The notes beneath the pieces were generated by a model. The model saw only the letters and a program-made list of their open reading frames with translations. It was not told where the DNA came from and did no database searches. Below are positions 8,724-17,184 of a stretch of DNA of 38,617 nucleotides, one piece after another; the stretch's first letter is position 1, and each line of letters begins with the position of its first letter. Position numbers and translations under genes: made by a program. The DNA lies in the NCBI GenBank assembly GCA_903924075.1, contig CAIYAG010000119.1, forward strand, positions 1 through 38,617. The letters run 5' to 3'. This DNA is from an uncultured Bacteroidota bacterium. Its GTDB lineage: Bacteria > Bacteroidota > Bacteroidia > Chitinophagales > Chitinophagaceae.

Positions 8724-10370
8724 ATGAAAAAGCTACTACTGGTAGTATTACTCTTTACAACTGTTGCGAATGCGCAAAGTAAAAGGAAAAAAAGAATCGC
8801 TGAAGAAAAAGCTAATCAAGAACTAGTAGCAAATCTACAATCGCATGTCAAGTATTTAGCTGATGATAAATTGGAAGGAAGACGTACCGGCACCAAGGGT
8901 GAGCAATTAGCTTTAGCATATATCGTTCAGCAATACCAACAAATTGGATTACAACCAAAGGGCAAAGATGGATATGTGCAAACATTTGAAATCAATGAAG
9001 GAAAGCAATATACCAGTGCTACCAGTTTAGTGATCAATGGTCATGTTTTGGAACAAAAAACAGAATATTTTCCATTAACCTATAGCGCACAAAAATCTGT
9101 AAAAGGCAACCCTGCCATGGCTTTGAACGAAAACGGACAGCCTTGGTTCAAGGACTTAAAAGAGGTTCTTGAAGAAAATAAAACCAACCCGCATTTTGAT
9201 ATCGACGAAACCATTCGTAAAGAAGCCAATGCCATTTCTGCCAAAGGTGCAACTGCTTTATTCTTATACAATAGTTCTTCAATCACTGATAATGTACAGT
9301 TCAATAAAAATGACACTTCTAAACAAGCAGTGATTCCAGTAATCTATATTACTAAAGCAGGTTACAAACATTATTTCTTTGATAATGCTGCAAGCCTAGA
9401 CCTTGCAGTAAACGTTCAGATCGCTGAGCAGAAAAGATCTGCCAGCAATATCATTGGCTATATCGATAACCATGCAGCAAATACCGTAATCCTTGGTGCG
9501 CATTATGATCACTTAGGTTATGGTGAAGACATGAATGCATTAGACACAGGCCATATCATTCACAATGGTGCTGATGATAATGCAAGTGGAACGGCTGCAT
9601 TAATCGAACTTGCAAAGATCTTAGTGAAGTCATCTCCAAAAAATAACAATTATCTGATCATACATTTTTCTGGTGAAGAGCTAGGACTCTTTGGTAGCAA
9701 GCATTGGCTTGATGACCCTACTATTGCAATCACACCTAACTATATGTTGAATATGGATATGGTAGGGCGTTACGACACTTCTCACAAATTAACAATTGGC
9801 GGATATGGCACTTCACCCGCCTGGGGAGAATATTTTGCATCAGTCAATAATCCTCAAATTTTAATAAAGTTTGATAGTTCAGGTAGTGGCCCAAGTGATC
9901 ATGCAAGTTTCTATAGAAAAGACATGCCTGTTTTATTTTTCTTCACTGGTAGTCACCCTGATTATCATAAAGCAACAGACGATTGGGACAAGATCAATTA
10001 CGATGGCGAGAAAAATATTGTGCAAATGATTCACCAACTCATCATTGCAAATGATGCAAAAGGAAAACTCGTATTTACAAAAACCAGGGAAGCAGCAGCA
10101 GGCCGTAATAATAAATTAAAAGTGACGCTGGGTGTGATTCCTGATTATGGATACAGTGGAACAGGAATGCGAATTGATGGTGTTAGTCCAGGCAAACTCG
10201 CTGAAAAAATTGGTTTGCAAGCAGGCGATGTTTTATTGCAATTAGGTGATGTGAAATTTGTAGATGTACATAGTTATATGGATGCTCTTGGAAAATTTGA
10301 TAAGGGCGATAAAACTAAATTGCGCATTTTAAGGGGCAAAGAAGAAAAAACTTTTGATATAGAACTTTAA
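8724..10370 (+). CDS. Secreted M28-family metallopeptidase with PDZ domain
   Basis: This is a 548-aa exported zinc aminopeptidase-like protein. The signal peptide is MKKLLLVVLLFTTVANAQ. The catalytic domain shows the M28 ligand series: GAHYDH, HNGADDNASGT, FSGEELGLFGS (general base Glu), NMDMVGRY and SGPSDHASF with the last His ligand nearby. An inserted PA-like region lies between about residues 100 and 230 (KGATALFLYN...AVIPVIYI). A C-terminal PDZ domain (VIPDYGYSGTGMRIDGVSPGKLAEKIGLQAGDVLLQLGD) probably recognises peptide tails. It likely trims peptides in the periplasm or outside the cell. The IPExxxVDY gene follows after 10 bp, suggesting co-transcription. Confidence 0.93.
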   Translation: MKKLLLVVLLFTTVANAQSKRKKRIAEEKANQELVANLQSHVKYLADDKLEGRRTGTKGEQLALAYIVQQYQQIGLQPKGKDGYVQTFEINEGKQYTSATSLVINGHVLEQKTEYFPLTYSAQKSVKGNPAMALNENGQPWFKDLKEVLEENKTNPHFDIDETIRKEANAISAKGATALFLYNSSSITDNVQFNKNDTSKQAVIPVIYITKAGYKHYFFDNAASLDLAVNVQIAEQKRSASNIIGYIDNHAANTVILGAHYDHLGYGEDMNALDTGHIIHNGADDNASGTAALIELAKILVKSSPKNNNYLIIHFSGEELGLFGSKHWLDDPTIAITPNYMLNMDMVGRYDTSHKLTIGGYGTSPAWGEYFASVNNPQILIKFDSSGSGPSDHASFYRKDMPVLFFFTGSHPDYHKATDDWDKINYDGEKNIVQMIHQLIIANDAKGKLVFTKTREAAAGRNNKLKVTLGVIPDYGYSGTGMRIDGVSPGKLAEKIGLQAGDVLLQLGDVKFVDVHSYMDALGKFDKGDKTKLRILRGKEEKTFDIEL

Positions 10371-10380
10371 TCTGCCAACT

Positions 10381-10818
10381 ATGTCGAAGCTTCGTTTGAA
10401 TGTGGATGAATTGAATGAAGATTTCTTCGAAGATACCCGTCTGTTGGGCATTACAGCGCCCATCAAGAGTTATCAGTTTTGCTGGCACTTAAATAATTTA
10501 TTGGGCTATCAGTTCAGGCTTAACAACGATATTGAGATTCATTTAAGAAAAAAAGATCGGAGTTATTATTTTTCTGTGTACGAATCCATTGAGCCCAATA
10601 GTTTTTTGAGTCACTATGTTTACCACAATCAATTCGATGGCGAATATCTCTTGCCCGAATTCAGACATATGGATTTTCTATGGCTGATGAAGGGCGATTT
10701 TGTAGACGATGAAAAATGCACTTGGATCAAGCAAACCATCAATACAATTGCTGGTGTGCAATTGGTAGTTGAACTCACCAACGAGCAGATCAAGAATAAA
10801 GGAAATATGGTTTTTTAG
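10381..10818 (+). CDS. IPExxxVDY family protein
   Basis: This is a 145-aa small cytoplasmic protein of unknown function. The stretch LLPEFRHMDFLWLMKGDF corresponds to the IPExxxVDY signature that names this Bacteroidota family, with Leu-Pro-Glu and Met-Asp-Phe as conservative variants. It has no signal peptide or membrane segment. It lies 10 bp after the M28 peptidase gene, probably in one operon, and converges on selD with only 3 bp between the stops. Family assignment is from the motif and length; nothing in the sequence shows the molecular role. Confidence 0.7.
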   Translation: MSKLRLNVDELNEDFFEDTRLLGITAPIKSYQFCWHLNNLLGYQFRLNNDIEIHLRKKDRSYYFSVYESIEPNSFLSHYVYHNQFDGEYLLPEFRHMDFLWLMKGDFVDDEKCTWIKQTINTIAGVQLVVELTNEQIKNKGNMVF

Positions 10819-10821
10819 AAA

Positions 10822-11871
10822 TTATAAAACTCGAATGACCTTATCTCCTTGCACCACCATTTTCCCAATTGGTTTTGCATAAGCAGCTAAACCAAATGAT
10901 TCAAAAACAGCAATCACTTCTGGTACAGATGCAGGTGCCACTGATATGAGTAAGCCACCATTGGTTTGTGGATCTGGCAATAATTGTAAGGCTTCTGTTT
11001 GATCAATTCCTTCTGCAATGCTCACTTTAGCAGCATAGCTATTCCAGTTGCGGGCTGTTGCACCGGGTCCGATCTTTTGTTTCTGGTATTCAATGGCAGC
11101 TTCTAAAATAGGAAGATCTGCATAGTTGATTTCTGCGCTGAGTCCGCTTCCCTCGGCCATTTCTGTCAGGTGACCAATCAGACCAAAACCAGTTACATCA
11201 GTCATTGCATGAACCCCTGCAATTTTTCCTAATGCTTCTCCAGCCTTATTTAAAGTGCTTAGTTGTTTGAGTAATTGTTGAAGATGTACTTCTGAAATTT
11301 TTTCCCTTTTTTGTGCTGTTGCCATGATACCCACACCAATTGGTTTGGTAATAAATAGCAAATCGTTTTCTTGAGCAGTATTGTTTCTTTTGAGATTTGT
11401 TATATCTACTAATCCACTAACTGCTAAACCAAAAATGGGTTCCGGACTATCAATACTATGTCCGCCTGCCAATGGAATTCCCGCCTCCAAACAGATGCTG
11501 CGAGCGCCCTCCAGCACTTTCTGAGCAACTTCAGCAGGAATTTTTTCGATAGGCCATCCAAGTATGGCGATGGCCATAATGGGTTTACCTCCCATGGCAT
11601 AAACATCGCTGATCGAATTGGCAGATGCGATTTTTCCAAAAGAAAAAGCATCGTCTACAATTGGCATAAAAAAGTCTGTAGTGCTGATCAGTGCAGTTCC
11701 ATTTCCAAGATCATATGCAGCAGCGTCATCATTACTCGCATTTCCTACCAACAAATTTTTATTCTCCGGTGCAGGAAAACTGGAATGTAAAATAGTACTC
11801 AATACAGATGGTGCAATTTTGCAACCACAACCACCACCGTGCGAAAATTGGGTTAAACGGAACTCAGTCAT
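10822..11871 (-). CDS. selD: Selenide, water dikinase (selenophosphate synthetase)
   Basis: This 349-aa enzyme makes selenophosphate from selenide and ATP, the selenium donor for selenocysteine, selenouridine in tRNA or selenium cofactors. The N-terminus RLTQFSHGGGCGCKIAPSVL carries Cys15 and Lys18, equivalent to E. coli Cys17 and Lys20; this is the Cys form, not a selenoprotein. NDDAAAYDLGNGTALISTTDFFMPIVDDAFSFG and the later GGHSIDSPEP, DVTGFGLIGHL and DPQTNGGLLISV are typical. The length is normal. No selA, selB or selU is nearby, so the use of selenophosphate here is unknown. Confidence 0.96.
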   Translation of the reverse strand: MTEFRLTQFSHGGGCGCKIAPSVLSTILHSSFPAPENKNLLVGNASNDDAAAYDLGNGTALISTTDFFMPIVDDAFSFGKIASANSISDVYAMGGKPIMAIAILGWPIEKIPAEVAQKVLEGARSICLEAGIPLAGGHSIDSPEPIFGLAVSGLVDITNLKRNNTAQENDLLFITKPIGVGIMATAQKREKISEVHLQQLLKQLSTLNKAGEALGKIAGVHAMTDVTGFGLIGHLTEMAEGSGLSAEINYADLPILEAAIEYQKQKIGPGATARNWNSYAAKVSIAEGIDQTEALQLLPDPQTNGGLLISVAPASVPEVIAVFESFGLAAYAKPIGKMVVQGDKVIRVL

Positions 11872-11925
11872 TAGATAGTTTATTTATTCTTTGCAAATTA
11901 AGTTCAATTGATCGGCATTTCATTT

Positions 11926-12726
11926 TCAATGGATCCAGGCAATTTCTCCAAATTGAAAACTTTCTTGTAATCCATCTTTCAATAAAATTTCTCCGTGATG
12001 ATTCACCAATTTTACTTGTGCTTTAAAAACGATCGCATCTTTTTTGAACCTTACAGTTTCGCCTTTTTTATACAAATGAGTGTTGTATTCTTCCAGTTGT
12101 TCATTCAATTGACCCGCTTTTAATTCCCGATATCTTTTTTCAAGGCAGGTACAAAATTCTTTAGCCAATACTACTGGCTGGTACGTTTTACCTGTAATTT
12201 GTTTTAAGGAAACAGCTTGTTTGATGAGGGGTGAAAATTGAGTCTGGTTAATATTGATTCCAACTCCCAGTATCGAATACTGCCATTTATTACCCTGAAG
12301 ATGGTTTTCGATGAGGATTCCTGCTGCCTTTCTGTCACGCCAAAATAAATCATTTGGCCACTTTATTTTGGTTTCTTCACCGGCATATGCCGAAAAAAAA
12401 TCAAAAACAGCCAGTGCTGCCATCACGCTCAGTGCAAATTGCTGGTTAATCAAAAGAAACGAAGGGTCGATAACTACCGATAAAATGATATTTGAACCGT
12501 TCTCGGAAATCCAGTCCTTACCCCGCTGCCCTTTTCCGGCAAATTGCCGGTTTGCAAAGAAAGCCGTTCCATGAGCAGCCAAATTAGCCTGAACCTTGTC
12601 AATGGCATAGATGTTGGTGCTATCAACTTCATGTAATTCGAAAAATGGTTCTCCAATAGGAGTTTTAGCATTTATTGGTAACAAAGAATTACTATTTTTG
12701 ACGAAGGTAGCAACGATGCTGCTCAA
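11926..12726 (-). CDS. birA: Biotin--[acetyl-CoA-carboxylase] ligase
   Basis: This enzyme attaches biotin, via biotinyl-AMP, to carrier lysines such as that of acetyl-CoA carboxylase. The product is 266 aa from TTG 12726. EVDSTN, the biotin/AMP loop GKGQRGKDW, KIKWPNDLFW, AGILIE and GVGININQ are hallmark motifs, and a small C-terminal beta domain ends the protein. There is no N-terminal winged-helix domain, so it is the catalytic, non-repressor type. A stop codon lies directly upstream of TTG 12726 and no ATG occurs before the conserved core, so a non-ATG start is required (TTG at residue 1 or 15). It is head-to-head with rsfS, only 27 bp apart. Confidence 0.93.
   Translation of the reverse strand: MSSIVATFVKNSNSLLPINAKTPIGEPFFELHEVDSTNIYAIDKVQANLAAHGTAFFANRQFAGKGQRGKDWISENGSNIILSVVIDPSFLLINQQFALSVMAALAVFDFFSAYAGEETKIKWPNDLFWRDRKAAGILIENHLQGNKWQYSILGVGININQTQFSPLIKQAVSLKQITGKTYQPVVLAKEFCTCLEKRYRELKAGQLNEQLEEYNTHLYKKGETVRFKKDAIVFKAQVKLVNHHGEILLKDGLQESFQFGEIAWIH
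12693..12700 (+). promoter_or_regulatory. Putative -7 box for rsfS inside birA
   Basis: TATTTTTG matches TAnnTTTG and lies within the first codons of birA on the opposite strand, about 53 nt before the rsfS TTG. A TTG lies 15 nt further upstream, shorter than the usual spacing. Confidence 0.4.
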
Positions 12727-12753
12727 TCAATCACACTTAAACAACATAATTTA

Positions 12754-13176
12754 TTGGCAACGCTCTCCGTACAAAACAAAAGCACCGCAACAACCGGTAC
12801 TAGAATTACTCGTATTAACCGGAATTCCAAAATTTTTAAGACCATTATTAAAGCCATTCTGGATAAGAAGGGAGAGAATATTGTTAGTCTGGATCTTAGA
12901 AGTATTCCTGAAGCAGCGGCCGACTTTTTTGTAGTTTGCGAAGCTACGTCAACAACACAGGTGCGTGCCATCTGCGATTTTGTGGAAGAGCAGGTTCAGA
13001 AAGCTTGTTTGGAAAACCCTTATAAACATGAAGGCAGACCAACTGGCCAATGGGCATTGATCGATTATGTGACCGTTGTTGTTCATGTGATGCAGCCAGA
13101 TGCGAGAAAATTTTATAAGCTCGAGGAAATGTGGAGCGACGCAGGTTCGGTGATGCACGATGAAGTTGAAAAGTAG
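12754..13176 (+). CDS. rsfS: Ribosomal silencing factor RsfS
   Basis: This is a 140-aa protein that binds ribosomal protein uL14 (L14) and blocks subunit joining when nutrients are scarce. The RsfS core is clear: KKGENIVSLDLRSIPEAAADFFVVCEATSTTQVRAICD, then GQWALIDYVTVVVHVM and ARKFYKLEEMWSDA. A roughly 25-residue basic, Thr/Asn-rich N-terminal extension precedes it. The only upstream start in frame is TTG 12754; no ATG is available. It is divergent from birA and 55 bp upstream of ftsH, with which it may be transcribed. Confidence 0.94.
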   Translation: MATLSVQNKSTATTGTRITRINRNSKIFKTIIKAILDKKGENIVSLDLRSIPEAAADFFVVCEATSTTQVRAICDFVEEQVQKACLENPYKHEGRPTGQWALIDYVTVVVHVMQPDARKFYKLEEMWSDAGSVMHDEVEK

Positions 13177-13231
13177 AATTAGTTATTGTAGATCATAGTT
13201 TGAAACATTATATATAATAGAGGAAACAGAT

Positions 13232-15286
13232 ATGTCACAGGAAAATAAAGCTCCAAAATTTAACATTCAGAACGATAAAGGTGATGCTCCACGGAAAGGC
13301 CCCAAATTCAGTATTTACTGGATCTATGGGATCATTGGTATGGTATTATTATCTGCCAATTTCTGGAAAATGTCTCCAGATTTAAGTACAGTAAGTGAAC
13401 AGGAATTCAAACAAGAGATGTTGGCGAAAGGCGATGTGGAGAGTTTGGATCTGGTAAGAAATAAAGAAGTAGTTAGGATTTATATCAAAGCCGATAGCCT
13501 TGAAAAAGAATACTATACCGTAAAGTTCAAAACCAAACTGTCTAAAGAAAAGTATAAAGGTGTTCCTTTATTTGAATTCAAAGTAACAGATTGGAAGAGC
13601 TTCAACGATGGTTTAAATGAGTTTTATACTACGAATCATATTCAAGAAGTTAGAACTAAGATCATTGAGGAAGGCGATTGGTTTGGACCAGTTGCCAATA
13701 CCATCCTTTCATTATTAATTATCATTGCAGCTTGGGTATTGTTAATGCGCAAAATGGGTGGCGGTGGCCCAGGTGGCGGTGGTCCGGGAGGAATCTTCAA
13801 CATTGGAAAATCTAAAGCAACCCTATTTGATAAGGGTGCTAAAGTAAATATTACGTTCTCTGATGTGGCTGGTTTGGATGAGGCCAAAGTGGAAGTGATG
13901 GAGATTGTTGACTTCTTAAAGAATCCGAAAAAATATACTTCACTGGGTGGTAAGATTCCAAAGGGTGCGTTGTTGATCGGACCTCCAGGTACCGGTAAAA
14001 CCTTATTGGCAAAAGCCATGGCGGGAGAAGCACAAGTGCCTTTCTTTAGCTTGAGTGGTAGTGATTTCGTTGAAATGTTTGTGGGTGTTGGTGCAAGCCG
14101 CGTACGTGATTTGTTTAAGCAAGCTCGTGAAAAAGCACCTTGTATTATATTTATTGATGAGATCGATGCAATTGGTCGTGCTCGTGGCAGAAATGCGATG
14201 ATGAGTAATGATGAGCGTGAAAATACTTTGAACCAATTGTTGGTGGAGATGGATGGATTTGGTGGAGACACTGGTATCATCATCTTAGCAGCAACTAACC
14301 GCCCTGATGTATTGGATTCAGCTTTACTTCGTCCAGGTAGATTTGATCGTCAGATCTCAATTGATCGTCCGGATGTAGTGGGTAGAGAAGCGATCTTTAA
14401 AGTGCATTTAGGTGCTATCAAAGTTTCAGAAACTTTAGATATACATAAACTAGCTGAACAAACTCCTGGATTTGCCGGAGCCGATATTGCGAATGTTTGT
14501 AACGAAGCAGCATTGATCGCAGCAAGAAAAGATAAGTTAGCAGTTGATATGAGCGATTTCCAAGATGCGATCGATCGTGTGATCGGCGGATTGGAGAAAA
14601 AGAACAAAATCATTTCTCCGGATGAGAAAGAAGTGATCGCCTATCACGAAGCTGGTCATGCTATTTGTGGCTGGTTCTTAGAACACGCTTATCCACTATT
14701 AAAAGTTACCATCGTTCCAAGAGGTACGGCTGCATTGGGTTACGCGCAGTATACGCCTAAAGAACAATATCTATATACCACTGAACAATTGATCGATCAA
14801 TTGTGTATGACATTGGGTGGAAGGGCTGCCGAAGAAATTTTCTTTGGTAGAATTTCTACTGGTGCTGCAAACGATTTGCAACAGATCACCAAGATGGCAT
14901 ATTCAATGGTTACTACTTATGGTATGAACGATAAGATCGGAAATATCAGTTTCTATGATCCATCACAGGAAAACACTTTCACTAAACCATTTAGTGAAGA
15001 AACTGGAAAAATGATCGATGATGAAGTTCGTAAGCTGGTAGCAGAAGCTTATGTAAGAACCATTGCGTTACTTACTGAGAAAAGAGCACAGGTAGAATTG
15101 TTAGCTAAAGAATTATTAGATAAAGAAGTATTGCATAAATCAGATGTGGAAGAATTGATCGGCAAACGTCCGTTCGAGGAGAAAAAAATTCTCGAAGTTC
15201 CAATCCCTCCGGTTCCAACTGATCTGCCTATTCTTCCAATTGTATCGAATGATCCGGAAGAACCAACTACCACTATTGTTCCATAA
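13232..15286 (+). CDS. ftsH: ATP-dependent zinc metalloprotease FtsH
   Basis: This 684-aa inner-membrane AAA+ protease degrades damaged membrane proteins and regulatory substrates. TM1 spans about residues 28-45, a periplasmic domain follows to about 150, and TM2 spans about 154-172. A flexible [12 protein letters not shown] linker (177-187) comes next. Walker A is GPPGTGKT (250-257), Walker [12 protein letters not shown], and the second region of homology is [21 protein letters not shown]. The zinc site HEAGH is at 472-476. The C-terminal tail is Pro-rich ([15 protein letters not shown]), as in many Bacteroidota. A GAGG-like ribosome site (agaggaaacag) precedes the ATG. lutC starts 15 bp later. 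Confidence 0.98.
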   Translation: MSQENKAPKFNIQNDKGDAPRKGPKFSIYWIYGIIGMVLLSANFWKMSPDLSTVSEQEFKQEMLAKGDVESLDLVRNKEVVRIYIKADSLEKEYYTVKFKTKLSKEKYKGVPLFEFKVTDWKSFNDGLNEFYTTNHIQEVRTKIIEEGDWFGPVANTILSLLIIIAAWVLLMRKMGGGGPGGGGPGGIFNIGKSKATLFDKGAKVNITFSDVAGLDEAKVEVMEIVDFLKNPKKYTSLGGKIPKGALLIGPPGTGKTLLAKAMAGEAQVPFFSLSGSDFVEMFVGVGASRVRDLFKQAREKAPCIIFIDEIDAIGRARGRNAMMSNDERENTLNQLLVEMDGFGGDTGIIILAATNRPDVLDSALLRPGRFDRQISIDRPDVVGREAIFKVHLGAIKVSETLDIHKLAEQTPGFAGADIANVCNEAALIAARKDKLAVDMSDFQDAIDRVIGGLEKKNKIISPDEKEVIAYHEAGHAICGWFLEHAYPLLKVTIVPRGTAALGYAQYTPKEQYLYTTEQLIDQLCMTLGGRAAEEIFFGRISTGAANDLQQITKMAYSMVTTYGMNDKIGNISFYDPSQENTFTKPFSEETGKMIDDEVRKLVAEAYVRTIALLTEKRAQVELLAKELLDKEVLHKSDVEELIGKRPFEEKKILEVPIPPVPTDLPILPIVSNDPEEPTTTIVP

Positions 15287-15301
15287 CTTAATCAGTAGAA
15301 C

Positions 15302-15937
15302 ATGTCTAACAGTTCTAGAGATAATATTTTAACAAGGATCAAACAGGCACTGAAAAAAACAGTGCCTGTTCCCTTTCCTGAAAGTGAATCCAATAGTTTT
15401 CCTTTTCAGCCTTTATCACAAGAATTGGAAGTAGAGTTCGCGGAGAATTTTACCAAACTTCAGGGCCGTTTTTCATTTTGTGCAAATGAAGCAGAGTTAG
15501 CAGTGCAGTTAAACCTACTTGCTGCTCAAAGAAAATGGTCTAAGATCTTATGTGTGGAAGAAGATCTTAAAACCACTTTGATCGAAAAAGGGTTTACCAA
15601 TATCAGTTCTACTGACCTGGCCGACTGTGAAGCAAGTATCACTTACTGCGAACAACTCATTGCCCGCACGGGAAGCCTGTTATTAAGTAGCGGTCAGCCA
15701 AGTGGAAGAACCGTTAGCGTCTACGCACCAGTGCATATTTGTGTGGCATATACCAATCAATTGGTCTACGATATTTCGGATGGGGTGAACGAATTATTAG
15801 ATAAGTACCGTTTAGAACTTCCTTCATTAATTACCCTTGCATCTGGCCCTAGTAGAACCGCCGATATTGAGAAAACTTTGGTAGTGGGTGTACACGGTCC
15901 CAAAGAAGTTTTTTGTTTTTTGATTGATAGGCAATAA
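15302..15937 (+). CDS. LUD-domain protein (LutC/YkgG-like)
   Basis: This is a 211-aa LUD-domain protein related to LutC of the lactate-oxidising LutABC complex. Supporting segments are IARTGSLLLSSGQPSGRTVSVYAPVHICVA and LITLASGPSRTADIEKTLVVGVHGPKEVFCFLID, the characteristic C-terminal half (usually GPSRTADIE...GVHGP). No lutA or lutB is in the window; its place behind ftsH suggests co-transcription rather than a lactate operon, so its real substrate is uncertain. A perfect 11-bp hairpin with an A7 loop lies about 40 bp into the coding region. Confidence 0.88.
   Translation: MSNSSRDNILTRIKQALKKTVPVPFPESESNSFPFQPLSQELEVEFAENFTKLQGRFSFCANEAELAVQLNLLAAQRKWSKILCVEEDLKTTLIEKGFTNISSTDLADCEASITYCEQLIARTGSLLLSSGQPSGRTVSVYAPVHICVAYTNQLVYDISDGVNELLDKYRLELPSLITLASGPSRTADIEKTLVVGVHGPKEVFCFLIDRQ
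15342..15370 (+). other. Perfect hairpin inside the 5' end of the LUD gene
   Basis: AACAGGCACTG and CAGTGCCTGTT form a perfect 11-bp stem with a loop of seven A residues, within codons 14-23. It could affect early translation or cause attenuation. It has no terminal U-run long enough to call a terminator. Confidence 0.6.
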
Positions 15938-15962
15938 AAGATAGCTTGTACCTTTATACTAT

Positions 15963-16400
15963 ATGCAAGAGCCTGTATTCCAAATATTTGTTTATGGTTC
16001 ACTTCGAAGTGGTTTTCAAGCCCCTGCGTTTGAATATATCAGTCGTTATTTTACCTTGGTAAGCGAGGCAAAAGCGAAGGGCTATTTATATGATCTTGGC
16101 GAATACCCTGCGGCATTACCTACCCATGATGAGGCTTATCTGATCGGCGAATTATACCGTATCAAAAACGAAGAAGAATTTTACTGGGCGATGGAACAAT
16201 TGGATGCTTATGAAGGCATACATGCAGATCCTGAGGATGGTGCATTACCTTATCGAAGAGACCTTGCAACTGTTTATATCACAAATGAAATCACAACTAC
16301 GGCATGGATTTATTGGTTTAACGAACCAATTTTAAATCATCCCATTATTCCATCGGGAGACGTGTTGGAATATATGCAACAAAAGAAAAATCAAGGCTAG
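15963..16400 (+). CDS. Gamma-glutamylcyclotransferase-like (AIG2/GGCT fold) protein
   Basis: This is a 145-aa cytoplasmic protein with the GGCT fold. IFVYGSLRSGFQAPAFEY is the substrate-binding YGSLR loop, and LDAYEGI carries the acidic residue at the expected catalytic position. Related proteins cyclise gamma-glutamyl amines or amino acids to 5-oxoproline, but substrates differ widely, so the exact reaction is open. The ATG at 15963 follows a TACCTTTA sequence that resembles a -7 box with one mismatch. The LpxH-like gene begins 1 bp after the stop, indicating an operon. Confidence 0.82.
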   Translation: MQEPVFQIFVYGSLRSGFQAPAFEYISRYFTLVSEAKAKGYLYDLGEYPAALPTHDEAYLIGELYRIKNEEEFYWAMEQLDAYEGIHADPEDGALPYRRDLATVYITNEITTTAWIYWFNEPILNHPIIPSGDVLEYMQQKKNQG

Positions 16401-16401
16401 C

Positions 16402-17175
16402 ATGGAGCTCGAGGCAGGTAAAAAAATATATTTTTTGTCAGATTTTCATTTGGGCGCTCCAGATCAGGCAAATAGTTTGGTCAGAGAAAAAAAAGTAGTT
16501 GCCTTTCTAGAATCGATAAAAAAGGATGCAGCAGAAATTTTTATAGTTGGAGATATTTTTGATTTCTGGTTCGAATATAAAACAGTGGTGCCGCGAGGCT
16601 ATACCAGATTATTTGGAAAACTTGCAGAACTTTCTGATGCGGGTATCAAACTACATGTATTTGTTGGCAACCACGATATGTGGATGAACAATTATTTTCA
16701 GCAAGAATTAAATATCCCTGTATACTTCGAGCCGCAAACTTTTACTTGGAATGGCAAACAATTTTTTATTGGACATGGAGATGGTCTTGGTCCGGGCGAT
16801 CATGGATTCAAGTTCATCAAAAAAATATTTCGCAATCCTGTTTGTCAGCTTTTATTTGGTATGATCCATCCCAATTGGGGAATTGGATTGGCGAATTATT
16901 TCAGCAGAAAGAGCAGAGAAAAAACAGGCAATTCAGACGAATTATTTCTTGGAGCAGATAAAGAATGGCTGATTGTGTTTTCAAAAGAATATCTGGCAAA
17001 GCAACATATTGACTATTTTGTTTTTGGTCACCGACATTATCCTATTGACTTTACTTTGAATAGCGAGAGTAGGTATATAAATCTGGGCGATTGGATTCGC
17101 AATTTCACTTATGCCTGTTTTGATGGCAAGGAAATGGAATTGAAAAACTGGGTGGACGTTAAGGAAAAGTTCTAA
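16402..17175 (+). CDS. UDP-2,3-diacylglucosamine diphosphatase-like metallophosphoesterase
   Basis: This is a 257-aa calcineurin-like phosphoesterase of the LpxH family. Metal-site motifs run in order: SDFHLG, GDIFDFWFEY, GNHD, GHGDGLGPGDHG and FGHRH. LpxH cleaves UDP-2,3-diacylglucosamine to lipid X at the inner face of the inner membrane in lipid A synthesis. FWFEY and GDGLGPGDHGFK are typical of Bacteroidota LpxH-like proteins. It is packed between the GGCT gene (1 bp) and the mscS gene (9 bp), suggesting one transcript. Confidence 0.87.
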   Translation: MELEAGKKIYFLSDFHLGAPDQANSLVREKKVVAFLESIKKDAAEIFIVGDIFDFWFEYKTVVPRGYTRLFGKLAELSDAGIKLHVFVGNHDMWMNNYFQQELNIPVYFEPQTFTWNGKQFFIGHGDGLGPGDHGFKFIKKIFRNPVCQLLFGMIHPNWGIGLANYFSRKSREKTGNSDELFLGADKEWLIVFSKEYLAKQHIDYFVFGHRHYPIDFTLNSESRYINLGDWIRNFTYACFDGKEMELKNWVDVKEKF

Positions 17176-17184
17176 TTGAGTTTC

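Noticed and set aside
13642-14283. 213-aa antisense ORF opposite ftsH
   Set aside because: It mirrors the conserved FtsH coding sequence (Pro-rich from the Gly linker) and has no independent support.
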